The notes beneath the pieces were generated by a model. It worked only from the letters and a program-made list of their open reading frames with translations. It was not told where the DNA came from and made no database searches. A program made the translations under genes and the position numbers. Positions 47,027-58,880 of a stretch of 64,000 bases of DNA are shown piece after piece. Where the stretch lies: NCBI RefSeq assembly GCF_036885605.1, contig NZ_CP142523.1, positions 1,302,001 through 1,366,000 on the forward strand, given 5' to 3'. The stretch's first letter is position 1. The number at the start of each line of letters is the position of its first letter. Source of the stretch: Janthinobacterium sp. TB1-E2. GTDB taxonomy: Bacteria; Pseudomonadota; Gammaproteobacteria; Burkholderiales; Burkholderiaceae_D.

Positions 47027-48067
47027 TTAGTCTGGCGTGGACTTTTCGCTGACCTGGGCCGAGGCAAACGTCGCCATCTCGCGCATGAAGTTGACGGCCG
47101 CGTGCAGCAGCGGCAAGGCCAGCGCCGAACCCGTGCCTTCACCGAGGCGCAAATCGAGCTGCAGCAGCGGACGCGCTCCCAGGCTGGCCAGCAACTGGCG
47201 ATGGCCGTTTTCATCGGAGCAGTGCGAAAACACGCAGTAATCGAGGATGGCCGGTTGCAGACGGGCCGCCACCAGCAGGGCGCTGCTGACGATGAAGCCG
47301 TCGATCAGCAGAATCATGCGCCGTTCGGCCGCCTTGAGCATGGCGCCGGCCATCATGGCGATTTCGAAGCCACCAAAGGTAGCAAGCACGTCGAGTGGCG
47401 CGTTGACTGCCGCATGATGGGCGACGGCCACTTCGATCACCTGCTGTTTGTGCAGTATCCCTTCCTTCGACAGGCCGGTGCCGGCGCCCACGCAGTCGGC
47501 GACCGGTGTTCGCGTCAGCTTGTGCATCAGTGCGGCGGCGGCCGTGGTGTTGCCGATACCCATTTCGCCAAAGCCCAGCACATTGCCATCCAGTGTGGCG
47601 ACCAGGTCCATTCCCGCCTGCATGGCGGCCAGGCATTGCTCCTCGCTCATGGCGGGCTCTTTGGCAAAGTTGCGGGTGCCTGGGCCTTGCTTGCGGTCGA
47701 GCAAGCCGTCGCGTGGGCCAAAGTCATGGTTCACGCCGGCGTCTACTATATAGAGGGCGCAATCGCTCTGGCGGGCGAAGACGTTGATGGCGGCGCCGTT
47801 GCCGAGGAAGTTCTCCACCATTTGCCACGTCACGCTTTGCGGGTAGGCGGAAATGCCTTCGGCCACGACGCCATGGTCGGCCGCGAAAACGATGATGGCG
47901 GGTTGGCGCAATGCCAGTTGCGTGCTTTGCTGGATCAGGCCGATCTGGCGGGCCAGGGTTTCCAGCATGCCGAGACTGCCCAGCGGCTTGGTCTTGCTAT
48001 TGATGGCGTGTTCGAGGGCGCTGACCAGGGTGGGATTGGCGGTAGAGGTAATGTGTGGGATAGGCAT
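47027..48067 (-). CDS. cobT: CobT, nicotinate-nucleotide:DMB phosphoribosyltransferase
   Basis: Makes alpha-ribazole-5'-phosphate from dimethylbenzimidazole and nicotinate mononucleotide. The 346-aa protein has KTKPLGSLGMLETLA near the N-terminus, FAADHGVVAEGISAYPQSVT, and the glycine-rich GFGEMGIGNTTAAAA. It is the first gene of the cobT-cobS-cobC unit and is divergent from the rRNA operon. I see no riboswitch in its short upstream region. Confidence 0.95.
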   Translation of the reverse strand: MPIPHITSTANPTLVSALEHAINSKTKPLGSLGMLETLARQIGLIQQSTQLALRQPAIIVFAADHGVVAEGISAYPQSVTWQMVENFLGNGAAINVFARQSDCALYIVDAGVNHDFGPRDGLLDRKQGPGTRNFAKEPAMSEEQCLAAMQAGMDLVATLDGNVLGFGEMGIGNTTAAAALMHKLTRTPVADCVGAGTGLSKEGILHKQQVIEVAVAHHAAVNAPLDVLATFGGFEIAMMAGAMLKAAERRMILLIDGFIVSSALLVAARLQPAILDYCVFSHCSDENGHRQLLASLGARPLLQLDLRLGEGTGSALALPLLHAAVNFMREMATFASAQVSEKSTPD

Positions 48068-48147
48068 GGGAATCTATATGGATGAGGCAGGGTATGGTTG
48101 GCACTACGATATCACACAGCAATATTTGCCCAACTGCAAATTAGCGC

Positions 48148-48176
48148 TTGCGAGGTGTGCGGGGCAGGGCTATAAT
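48148..48176 (+). promoter_or_regulatory. rRNA operon promoter
   Basis: TTGCGA (48148-48153), 17-nt spacer, TATAAT (48171-48176), followed by the GC-rich discriminator TCGCCCCC that is typical of stringently controlled rRNA promoters. The start would be near 48183. The region 48068-48532 contains no gene: it is this promoter and the rRNA leader. Confidence 0.8.
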
Positions 48177-48327
48177 TCGCCCCCTCGCTGAACGACGCAT
48201 GCAAATGCCGAGTAAAGCAGAGTGAAAAAAGAAGGTTGACGAAATGCTGCAAACGCTTCATACTCTTCCTTCTTCGCAGCTGACAAACACAACGCTTTGT
48301 CGATGGCGCGAAAGCAGTACCGAATAC

Positions 48328-48340
48328 AGTTCTTTAACAA
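48328..48340 (+). promoter_or_regulatory. boxA antitermination element in the rRNA leader
   Basis: AGTTCTTTAACAA closely matches the E. coli rrn boxA TGCTCTTTAACA. It binds the NusB/NusE complex in known systems. Confidence 0.7.
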
Positions 48341-48342
48341 TT

Positions 48343-48370
48343 AACAGTCGATAAGTGTGGGCATTTGATG
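48343..48370 (+). other. 5' arm of the 16S RNase III processing stem
   Basis: This 28-nt stretch (beginning AACAGTCGATAAGTG) pairs along its full length with 50098-50125 (three G-U wobbles). It brackets the 16S rRNA and would form the RNase III substrate. Part of it (48357-48369) can instead pair with 48413-48425 inside the leader. Confidence 0.75.
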
Positions 48371-48532
48371 TAAGTGCAGCAGCGATCTTCGGATCGCTGT
48401 AAAACTTAAAATATCAAATGTTCACAAGAAATAATGAAATAGGATACTTCTTCGGAAGTAGCCTGTCAGTTTTTTGAGTGAGCGACCCGTCAGCAATGAT
48501 GGTGCCGGTAAAACGGCAAAGTAACAGAGATT

Positions 48533-50066
<1,534 letters not shown>

Positions 50067-50097
50067 GAGTTTGCACGAATCATGTAAATGATTCACG

Positions 50098-50125
50098 CAT
50101 CAAATGTTCACACTTATCGGCTGTT
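50098..50125 (+). other. 3' arm of the 16S RNase III processing stem
   Basis: The stretch beginning CATCAAATGTTCACAC is complementary to 48343-48370 over 28 nt and lies 33 nt after the 16S 3' end. Confidence 0.75.
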
Positions 50126-50163
50126 AAATGAAGAAGAAACAGTAGTCGTAGTAGTTCCGCGTT

Positions 50164-50240
50164 GGGGCTGTAGCTCAGCTGGTTAGAGCACCGTGTTGAT
50201 AACGCGGGGGTCGTTGGTTCGAGTCCAACCAGCCCTACCA
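50164..50240 (+). tRNA. ileT: tRNA-Ile (GAT)
   Basis: A 77-nt cloverleaf. The acceptor stem GGGGCTG pairs with CAGCCCT, the anticodon loop is TTGATAA (GAT), the T-loop is GGTTCGAGTCC, and CCA is encoded. It is the standard first spacer tRNA of the rRNA operon. Confidence 0.97.
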
Positions 50241-50252
50241 GTACAAATTCCC

Positions 50253-50328
50253 GGGGGATTAGCTCAGCTGGGAGAGCACCTGCTTTGCAAGCAGGGGGTC
50301 GTCGGTTCGATCCCGTCATCCTCCACCA
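50253..50328 (+). tRNA. alaT: tRNA-Ala (TGC)
   Basis: A 76-nt cloverleaf. The acceptor stem GGGGGAT pairs with ATCCTCC, including the G3-U70 identity pair for alanine. The anticodon loop is TTTGCAA (TGC) and CCA is encoded. Only 12 nt separate it from tRNA-Ile. Confidence 0.97.
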
Positions 50329-50410
50329 AAGTTTTACTCGAAAGTGCAAACGTAAGCCGGTCAACAAGACTGTGGTTTAGGTTTGATCTTTTAGCGATCA
50401 AAGCTGTTTC

Positions 50411-50422
50411 GTTCTTTAACAA
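50411..50422 (+). promoter_or_regulatory. boxA element before 23S
   Basis: GTTCTTTAACAA, a second copy of the leader boxA, lies in the spacer between tRNA-Ala and 23S, as in E. coli rrn operons. Confidence 0.65.
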
Positions 50423-50441
50423 TCTGGAAGAAGTAAAGATT
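50421..50441 (+). other. 5' arm of the 23S RNase III processing stem
   Basis: This 21-nt stretch (starting AATCTGGAAGAAG) pairs with 53539-53559 with one G-U. Further pairing continues inward between about 50487-50533 and 53497-53539, giving a long stem around 23S. The rest of the 50329-50587 spacer holds no other gene. Confidence 0.75.
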
Positions 50442-50587
50442 ATTTATTGATCAAGTCTATGCGTGCAGCAATGCATGAGGCGACTTGATGGGTAATGATT
50501 GTATGTATCAACAAACAAGCAACAACGTTGTACTTTCTTATTCCTGTAGCGCTCTTTGATGACTTCGGTCTTCAGAGGCTAACGTTA

Positions 50588-53468
<2,881 letters not shown>

Positions 53469-53538
53469 AACCTTAGCAGGTACAGAGGATAAGACGGTAC
53501 AACGTTGCGTGTGTGTTGATACTACCAGTCATTACCCC

Positions 53539-53559
53539 AATCTTTGCTTCTTCCAGATT
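53539..53559 (+). other. 3' arm of the 23S RNase III processing stem
   Basis: The stretch beginning AATCTTTGCTTCTTCC is the complement of 50421-50441; it lies between 23S and 5S. Confidence 0.7.
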
Positions 53560-53602
53560 CAGGCTTTGTCGCTCCATCGAGGACAAACGCCAGTACAAGT
53601 TA

Positions 53603-53718
53603 TGCCTGATGACCATAGCAAGTTGGTCCCACCCCTTCCCATCCCGAACAGGACCGTGAAACAACTTTGCGCCGATGATAGTGCTGCAACCAGTGTGAAA
53701 GTAGGTTATCGTCAGGCT
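53603..53718 (+). rRNA. rrf: 5S ribosomal RNA
   Basis: About 116 nt from TGCCTGATGACC to GGTTATCGTCAGGCT; the two ends pair. The internal CCCATCCCGAACAGGACCG is the conserved 5S loop. Confidence 0.93.
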
Positions 53719-53727
53719 TGTTATTCG

Positions 53728-53764
53728 AAAAAACCCCTTCCGGTGATCCGGTTGGGGTTTTTTT
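53728..53764 (+). terminator. rRNA operon terminator
   Basis: The stem AACCCC-TT-CCGG / CCGG-TT-GGGGTT with a TGAT loop is followed by a T-run, 10 nt after 5S. Confidence 0.9.
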
Positions 53765-53874
53765 ACGTCTGATAGTTTGTTGGGCGCTGTCGGCTGACGC
53801 GCGCGGTGACACAAATACGTGTTGCAGCTGTTCCAAATTGATACATGGGCGGCCGGATGCGGGGCATATAGGCA

Positions 53875-53890
53875 TGGCATGGCATTTGCT
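53875..53890 (+). promoter_or_regulatory. Sigma-54 promoter of the cytochrome c550 gene
   Basis: TGGCATGGCATTTGCT: GG (53876-53877) and GC (53888-53889) are exactly 10 nt apart, as needed for RpoN. It ends 38 nt before the pedF-like ATG. Confidence 0.75.
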
Positions 53891-53927
53891 CTTCTTGGAT
53901 ATTCACTAAAAAACCAAGGAGACCAGC

Positions 53928-54413
53928 ATGACCTATTCGATTCGTACCCTGCTCGGCATGGCGGCCGCCGGCGCCGTCGCCCTCACTTCCCTGCTGACCT
54001 TGCCGCATGCCTATGCGCATGGCAACGTCACGCCGCAAGGCGTCGACACCACAGGCTTGCCCAAAGTGGGCGACAAGTGGCTCGAACAAAACCCGTATCG
54101 CGGCAACAAGCTGGCTCTGACGGTCGGCACCTCGGCCTACAACCAGAATTGCGCCCGCTGCCACGGCATCGAAGCCATTTCGGGCGGTATCGCGCCGGAC
54201 TTGCGCCAGCTGGACCGCGATTGCTTCGGTATCAAGAATGAGACAAAGAAACAGGCTTGCTACAAGGAGACGGACAATTACTACCTGACCACCATCCGTC
54301 ACGGTAAAGTGCGCAATGGCGCCGTGTACATGCCGCCGTTCGAAGGCGTGTTCAACCAGGAAGCCATGTGGGCCATCAAGACCTATCTGGAAACCCGCCG
54401 CGAATCCAATTAA
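53928..54413 (+). CDS. pedF: Cytochrome c550 (PedF-like) of PQQ alcohol oxidation
   Basis: A periplasmic haem-c protein of 161 aa with a signal peptide ending in HAYA and one haem site CARCH. The conserved PYRGNKLALTVG before the haem site and YMPPFEGVFNQEAMWAIKTYLE after it are typical of the cytochrome that takes electrons from quinoprotein ethanol dehydrogenase. AAGGAG precedes the ATG by 6 nt. It is transcribed from its own sigma-54 promoter with the binding-protein gene that follows after 25 nt. Confidence 0.88.
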   Translation: MTYSIRTLLGMAAAGAVALTSLLTLPHAYAHGNVTPQGVDTTGLPKVGDKWLEQNPYRGNKLALTVGTSAYNQNCARCHGIEAISGGIAPDLRQLDRDCFGIKNETKKQACYKETDNYYLTTIRHGKVRNGAVYMPPFEGVFNQEAMWAIKTYLETRRESN

Positions 54414-54438
54414 GTCGAACCGATCACGAAGGAGTCCC

Positions 54439-55272
54439 ATGCGTTCATTTCAACTCCGGGGCATGCGCGCGATGATCTCGCTCGCTTGCCTGGCGCTGTG
54501 CGCAGCCGCGCCGGCGCATGCCGACTGGCAGAAAGTGCAGCAGTCGGGCAGCCTGAAAGTGGCTGTATATAACGAGTTCGCGCCGTTTTCCGACAAGGGT
54601 GTAGGGATCGATATCGACATCGCCGAAGCGCTGGCGAAAAAGTTGGGGCTGAAACTGAGTTTGCTGCCATTTCCCGCCGGCGAAAATCTGAACGACGATT
54701 TGCGCAATATGGTGTGGAAGGGGCATTATCTCGGTTATGGCCCCGCCGACGTGATGCTGCATGTGCCGGTCGACAAGAAGTTGATGGCTGACAACGACAA
54801 GGTCGAGATCTTCGCGCCGTATTACGTGGAAACCGTGCGCCTGGTGCGCAGCGCGCAAGCGGTGCCTCAGTTTGATGGCGTCGCTTCGCTGGCAGGCAAG
54901 CGCATCGGCGTGGAAAAGGTGTCGATCGCGGCCATGCTGATGCTGGGCGAAGACAATGGCAAGTACCGCGACGACGTGCGCATCTTCGATACGGCCGCCG
55001 AAGCCTTGCAGCAATTGCAGGCGGGCAAGCTCGACGCCGTGCTGGCCAACCGTTCGGAAATCGAATCGGTGCTGAAAAGCGACCCCGCTTTCCCCTTGAG
55101 CGAAGTGGCGTTCGCCCGCTTGCCGCGTGCCGGCTGGGCCGTGGGCCTGGCCGTCAGCAAGCAACAGCTCGACGTGGCCAAGTTGCTGCAGGCAGCCATG
55201 AACGAGATGGCGGCCAGCGGCGAACTGAAAACGATCTTTGAGAAGTATGGCGTGAAGGAGGCGCGGCCCTGA
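54439..55272 (+). CDS. Quinoprotein-associated periplasmic binding protein (MoxJ/XoxJ-like)
   Basis: A 277-aa family-3 solute-binding fold with a signal peptide ending PAHA, then LKVAVYNEFAPFSDKGVGIDIDIAEALAKKLG. Family members are encoded next to PQQ alcohol dehydrogenases and, for XoxJ, are proposed to bind or activate the dehydrogenase rather than feed an ABC importer. No permease or ATPase gene is nearby, which supports that reading. The start at ATG 54439 has AAGGAG; a longer opening within pedF is a shadow. Its exact ligand is unknown. Confidence 0.85.
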   Translation: MRSFQLRGMRAMISLACLALCAAAPAHADWQKVQQSGSLKVAVYNEFAPFSDKGVGIDIDIAEALAKKLGLKLSLLPFPAGENLNDDLRNMVWKGHYLGYGPADVMLHVPVDKKLMADNDKVEIFAPYYVETVRLVRSAQAVPQFDGVASLAGKRIGVEKVSIAAMLMLGEDNGKYRDDVRIFDTAAEALQQLQAGKLDAVLANRSEIESVLKSDPAFPLSEVAFARLPRAGWAVGLAVSKQQLDVAKLLQAAMNEMAASGELKTIFEKYGVKEARP

Positions 55273-55289
55273 AGTAGCTTGCTCTGGTT

Positions 55290-55326
55290 TAAAAGCCCGC
55301 GCATCGGAAGAGGCGCGGGCTTTTTA
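55290..55326. terminator. Bidirectional terminator
   Basis: The stem AAAAGCCCGCGC / GCGCGGGCTTTTT with a 10-nt loop lies between the convergent binding-protein gene and the TonB receptor gene; it has A- and T-runs on both sides. Confidence 0.9.
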
Positions 55327-55329
55327 GTT

Positions 55330-57468
55330 TTAGAAACTATATTGGGCGCTGACACCCAGCAGCCAATTGCGTCCTGGCGCCGCTTCATAGTAGCGTTTGT
55401 TGCTGTCGCCGACGATGACGGAGCCCACGTAGGTCTTGTCGAAAAGATTGTTCAGGCGGGCAAATTCCTTGAAGCGCCAGTTCCCCACGTTTTGTTTGGC
55501 GTTGAAGCGCGCATTGAACACCGTGTAGCCGGGCGCCGGTTTTTCGATGTTGCTGTCTTCCGCGTAGACCTGGTTGCTGGCCACGCTTTCCAGCGCCGCG
55601 CAAAAGCGGTCGAGCTTATCTTTCCACGCCAATTCCGCGAACAGGTTGGCGCTGGGCACGCCAGGCAAACGGCTGCCTTCGCGCACGCTGCCAAACGCCT
55701 GGTCATACACGGCGTGCAGGCTGGTCAGTGCTACTTTTGCCGTGAAACCATATGGCAAGTTTGAGTCCAGCGACACTTCCATACCTTGGCGCAAGGTTTT
55801 ACCTGCATTGCGATAGCTGGTGCGCCCGCCGCTGGACTTGTCGACCACCAATTCGTCGTTGGTCTTGATCTGGAACACGGCCGCGTTTACGTGGGTGTTG
55901 TTGGCGATTCTCGCCTTGATGCCTGCTTCCAGGTTGGTGCTGGTGGCCGGTTTTAGCTGGTAATTGAAGCCGCCGCCCGTGCCCGAGTAAAACAGTTCAT
56001 TCAAGGTAGGCGCCTCAAAACCGCGCGCGGCGCTGGCGTACACGTTGACGCTCGGCGTCAGTTTATACAGCAGACCCAGCACCGGTGTCGTGTGGCTGAA
56101 TTCGAGGCTGCCGCTGTCGTTCCCATTGCTGAGATAGTGGTCGTCGACCGCCACTTTCATCTTGCTGTAGCGCACACCTGCGCTCAGCAGCCATGGGCCG
56201 CTTTGCCATTCCGTCTGGATATAGGGATCGAGGCTGGAGACGACATTCTGCTCGTCGCGGCGCAGCTTGCCTTTCACGCCAAACGTGTTGCCGATGTAAT
56301 TTTCATAGCCGGTGCGGTCATCGCTGGAGCGGCCGTAATCGATGCCGATGGTGGTGCTCAGCTTGCCGCCTGCCAACTGGTTCACATGTAGCCAGTTGGT
56401 ATCGATGCCGTAGAACTCACGCTGGAAGTCAACCACGCCGCCCGAATGGCTAGGCGGCGCCTGGAAGCCTTTGGTAAAAGCCTGGTACTGGATCACGTCG
56501 CGGTTGCCGCCATACACCATCACATGCAGGCGGTCGTCGCCGAACGACTGTTCATAGGTGGCGCCGATTTGCTGGTGGTCGATGCTCTTGCGCGTGTTGT
56601 AGCGCTCGGCCAGGGTGCGCTTCGGGTTTTGCGTGTCGCTCGCATCGGTTTCGCCAGCGCGCGGGTCGCGGGCAAACGTGGCCCAGGTGGCACCCAGCGG
56701 ATCTTGCGTGTTGCCTTGGTGCAGGCTGTTGGCAACGATGGTCAGCTTGCTGTCCGCATTGGGCTTGACGGTGATCTTGCCGAACGCCTGTTCGCGCGTG
56801 GCGGAGCTGTGATCGCGGAAACCGTCCGTGCGGAAGCGCGAGCCGTCGAGCACGTAGCCGATGCCGCCTGCCTGGCCTTGTGCCGTCAAGTCCACTTTGT
56901 TGGTGCCGTAGCTGCCGCCCACCACATTTAATTCGACGGACGGGGGATTTTGCCCATCCTTGGAAAACAGCTGGATCACGCCGCCCGAGTGGTTGCCGTA
57001 GATGGCAGAAAACGGTCCGCGCAGCACTTCGATGCGCTCGGCCGTATCGAGGTTGAAGGTGGCGGCCTGGCCTTGGCCGTCGGGCATGCTGGCAGGAATG
57101 CCATCGCTGATCAGTTTGACGCCGCGCACGCCAAAGGCCGAGCGTGCGCCGAAGCCGCGCGACGAGATCTGCAAGTCTTGCGCATAGTTCTGGCGGTTTT
57201 GCACGACCAGGCCCGGCACGGCGGCCAGCGCTTCTGACGCGTTGACGCGGATTTGGCCATCTTGGATGCGGGCGCTGTCGACGACGTCGATCGAGGCCGG
57301 CACTTCCTGGCTGGGATGGGCGATGCGGCTGCCGCTGACGACCACCGTATCCATCAGTTGCCCGTTGGCCGGGGCAGCTGCCTCGGCGGCAAAGACGTGG
57401 GGGGCGAGGGTAGCGCTGCCGGCGACAAACAAGCTGGCGATGGTGTTCAGGCGGAAACGGTGCTGCAT
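55330..57468 (-). CDS. pqqU: TonB-dependent receptor, YncD/PqqU-like
   Basis: An outer-membrane receptor of 712 aa. It has a signal peptide (ending HVFA), a TonB-box-like MDTVVVSGSRI, and a plug with SSRGFGARSAFGVRGVKLIS, DGIPASMPDGQGQ and IEVLRGPFSAIYGNHSGGV; the barrel ends in LLGVSAQYSF. The RGFGARSAFGVRG and DGIPxxMPDGQGQ stretches closely match E. coli YncD (PqqU), the known PQQ receptor. In this locus it would import PQQ for the dehydrogenase; import of a lanthanide complex is an alternative. GGAG lies 8 nt before the ATG and a sigma-54 promoter about 70 nt upstream. Confidence 0.85.
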   Translation of the reverse strand: MQHRFRLNTIASLFVAGSATLAPHVFAAEAAAPANGQLMDTVVVSGSRIAHPSQEVPASIDVVDSARIQDGQIRVNASEALAAVPGLVVQNRQNYAQDLQISSRGFGARSAFGVRGVKLISDGIPASMPDGQGQAATFNLDTAERIEVLRGPFSAIYGNHSGGVIQLFSKDGQNPPSVELNVVGGSYGTNKVDLTAQGQAGGIGYVLDGSRFRTDGFRDHSSATREQAFGKITVKPNADSKLTIVANSLHQGNTQDPLGATWATFARDPRAGETDASDTQNPKRTLAERYNTRKSIDHQQIGATYEQSFGDDRLHVMVYGGNRDVIQYQAFTKGFQAPPSHSGGVVDFQREFYGIDTNWLHVNQLAGGKLSTTIGIDYGRSSDDRTGYENYIGNTFGVKGKLRRDEQNVVSSLDPYIQTEWQSGPWLLSAGVRYSKMKVAVDDHYLSNGNDSGSLEFSHTTPVLGLLYKLTPSVNVYASAARGFEAPTLNELFYSGTGGGFNYQLKPATSTNLEAGIKARIANNTHVNAAVFQIKTNDELVVDKSSGGRTSYRNAGKTLRQGMEVSLDSNLPYGFTAKVALTSLHAVYDQAFGSVREGSRLPGVPSANLFAELAWKDKLDRFCAALESVASNQVYAEDSNIEKPAPGYTVFNARFNAKQNVGNWRFKEFARLNNLFDKTYVGSVIVGDSNKRYYEAAPGRNWLLGVSAQYSF

Positions 57469-57537
57469 GCGGATTCTCCAATGTGAATAAAAGCCTGCTT
57501 GGTCGCGTGCGCGGCGCAGGTCTGCATCTGTGTATCA

Positions 57538-57554
57538 AGCAATATGCCTGCCAT
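57538..57554 (-). promoter_or_regulatory. Sigma-54 promoter of the TonB receptor gene
   Basis: On the minus strand TGGCAGGCATATTGCT: GG and GC are 10 nt apart. It lies 70 nt upstream of the receptor ATG and about 37 nt from the divergent sigma-54 promoter of the beta-propeller gene. Confidence 0.65.
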
Positions 57555-57590
57555 GTCTCCATTGGTGGGCTGAAATTATACGCGTGTCAG

Positions 57591-57606
57591 TGGCACGGCG
57601 TTTGCA
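57591..57606 (+). promoter_or_regulatory. Sigma-54 promoter of the beta-propeller gene
   Basis: TGGCACGGCGTTTGCA is a near-perfect -24/-12 element (GG 57592-57593, GC 57604-57605). The predicted start is about 57617, 55 nt before the ATG. Confidence 0.85.
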
Positions 57607-57671
57607 TACAGCAATGTTCAGATGCGCCGATGCCGCGCGCTTTTTCTGTGTTTTGCCATCGAAAGGTGATT

Positions 57672-58628
57672 ATGCCCAACTTCTTCTCGCGCTTGCGCCA
57701 AGTGTGCTGGCTGCTGCCTGCGCTCGCCAGCAGTACCCTCCAGGCTGCTCCATTTGCCTATGTTCCCAATGAAAAATCGGGCACCTTGAGCGTGATCGAC
57801 ACGGCGACCGACCAGGTCGTGCGCCAGATTGCAGCCGGCAAGCGTCCGCGCGGCATCGCCGCCGACCCCACCGGGCGGCAATTGTTTGTCACGGACGCCG
57901 CCAGCAGCGCCTTGCTGCTGATCGATAACGCTGGCGGCACCCCCGTGCGCACTGTGGCGCTGGGTAAGTCGCCCGAAGGCGTTAGCGCCTCGCAAGATGG
58001 TAGTCACGTGGCCGTGGCCGTCGAGGAAAACAATAGCGTGGCCTTGCTCGATGGCCATTCCGGTACCTTGCTCGCCGATATCAAGGTACAGGGACGCAAC
58101 CCGGAACATGCCGTCTTCAGCCCCGATGGGCGCTGGCTGCTGGTCAGCGCGGAAGAGGCCGAACAAGTCGATGTCATCGATGTGGCGCAGCGCCGCCAGG
58201 TGGCGTCCGTCGCCGTTGGGCTGCGTCCGCGCGGCATCGGTTTCAGTCCGGACTCGGGCCGCGCCTACGTGGCGTGCGAACTGGTCAATGCCGTCTACGT
58301 GATCGACATGGCCGCGCGCAAGGCGGTTGCCACCATTCCCGCTGGCAAGAATGCAAACGGCATCGTGGTCCATCCCAGCGGCAAGCAGGTGTATGTCTCG
58401 AACGGTATCGATGGCACGGTGATGGTGATCGACACGGCCAGCAACGAGGTGACGGCCACCATTCCCGTTGGCAAGCGCCCATGGAACATGGCCATCACGC
58501 CCGATGGCGCCAAGCTGTATGTGGCCAATGGCCGCTCGAACAGCGTTTCCGTCATCGACACGGCCAGCGCGCGCAAGGTGGCCGATATTGCTGTAGGTGA
58601 ATTGCCATGGGGCGTGGTGATTCGCTAA
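57672..58628 (+). CDS. PQQ-catabolism-associated YVTN beta-propeller protein
   Basis: A 318-aa exported protein with a signal peptide (LLPALASSTLQA) and seven propeller repeats of the YVTN type, for example FAYVPNEKSGTLSVIDTATDQV, QLFVTDAASSALLLID and KLYVANGRSNSVSVIDTA. Such proteins recur next to PQQ-dependent alcohol oxidation genes, but their biochemical role is not established. The start at ATG 57672 follows AAAGGTG; upstream in-frame openings pass through the promoter. It ends before an inverted repeat at 58636. Confidence 0.85.
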   Translation: MPNFFSRLRQVCWLLPALASSTLQAAPFAYVPNEKSGTLSVIDTATDQVVRQIAAGKRPRGIAADPTGRQLFVTDAASSALLLIDNAGGTPVRTVALGKSPEGVSASQDGSHVAVAVEENNSVALLDGHSGTLLADIKVQGRNPEHAVFSPDGRWLLVSAEEAEQVDVIDVAQRRQVASVAVGLRPRGIGFSPDSGRAYVACELVNAVYVIDMAARKAVATIPAGKNANGIVVHPSGKQVYVSNGIDGTVMVIDTASNEVTATIPVGKRPWNMAITPDGAKLYVANGRSNSVSVIDTASARKVADIAVGELPWGVVIR

Positions 58629-58635
58629 TGGCACA

Positions 58636-58668
58636 GGAACAGGTGTTCCAGTCTGGTACACCTGTTCC
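58636..58668. promoter_or_regulatory. Inverted repeat, candidate activator (UAS) site
   Basis: GGAACAGGTGT and ACACCTGTTCC (11-bp perfect arms, 11-nt loop). It lies 109-142 nt upstream of the sigma-54 promoter at 58777, the right range for an enhancer-binding protein. A second palindrome CCCTTGTAACAAGGG is at 58728-58742. It has no T-run, so it is a weak terminator at best for the propeller gene. Confidence 0.5.
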
Positions 58669-58776
58669 ATTGTGCAGCGGCGCAAGCCCGGGCATGCGCT
58701 GAAAAGCACACCGGTATTGACGCTACGCCCTTGTAACAAGGGTAAAAGCGGCTAAGTTTGTAGTGGGATGCCGAGC

Positions 58777-58792
58777 TGGCACGGCATTTGCG
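58777..58792 (+). promoter_or_regulatory. Sigma-54 promoter of the aldehyde dehydrogenase operon
   Basis: TGGCACGGCATTTGCG with GG (58778-58779) and GC (58790-58791) 10 nt apart. It lies 89 nt before the ATG of the aldehyde dehydrogenase. Confidence 0.85.
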
Positions 58793-58880
58793 GAAGACTC
58801 CGTGTACTCACCCCATCTGTACCAGGACGTTTGATTTTAATTACAGCAATTCCATTCTAATTAACCCGATAGAGGACGAC

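Noticed and set aside
48068-48180. A second cobalamin riboswitch upstream of cobT
   Set aside because: The region is only about 110 nt long before the rRNA promoter and contains none of the conserved B12 aptamer blocks.
53819-54241. Open frame overlapping the start of pedF
   Set aside because: It is in a different frame from the cytochrome gene, lacks a ribosome site and spans the sigma-54 promoter.
58628-58705. Small open frame (ATGGCACAGGAACAG...) as a possible pqqA
   Set aside because: The peptide lacks the Glu-x-x-x-Tyr pair required in PqqA and overlaps an inverted repeat.
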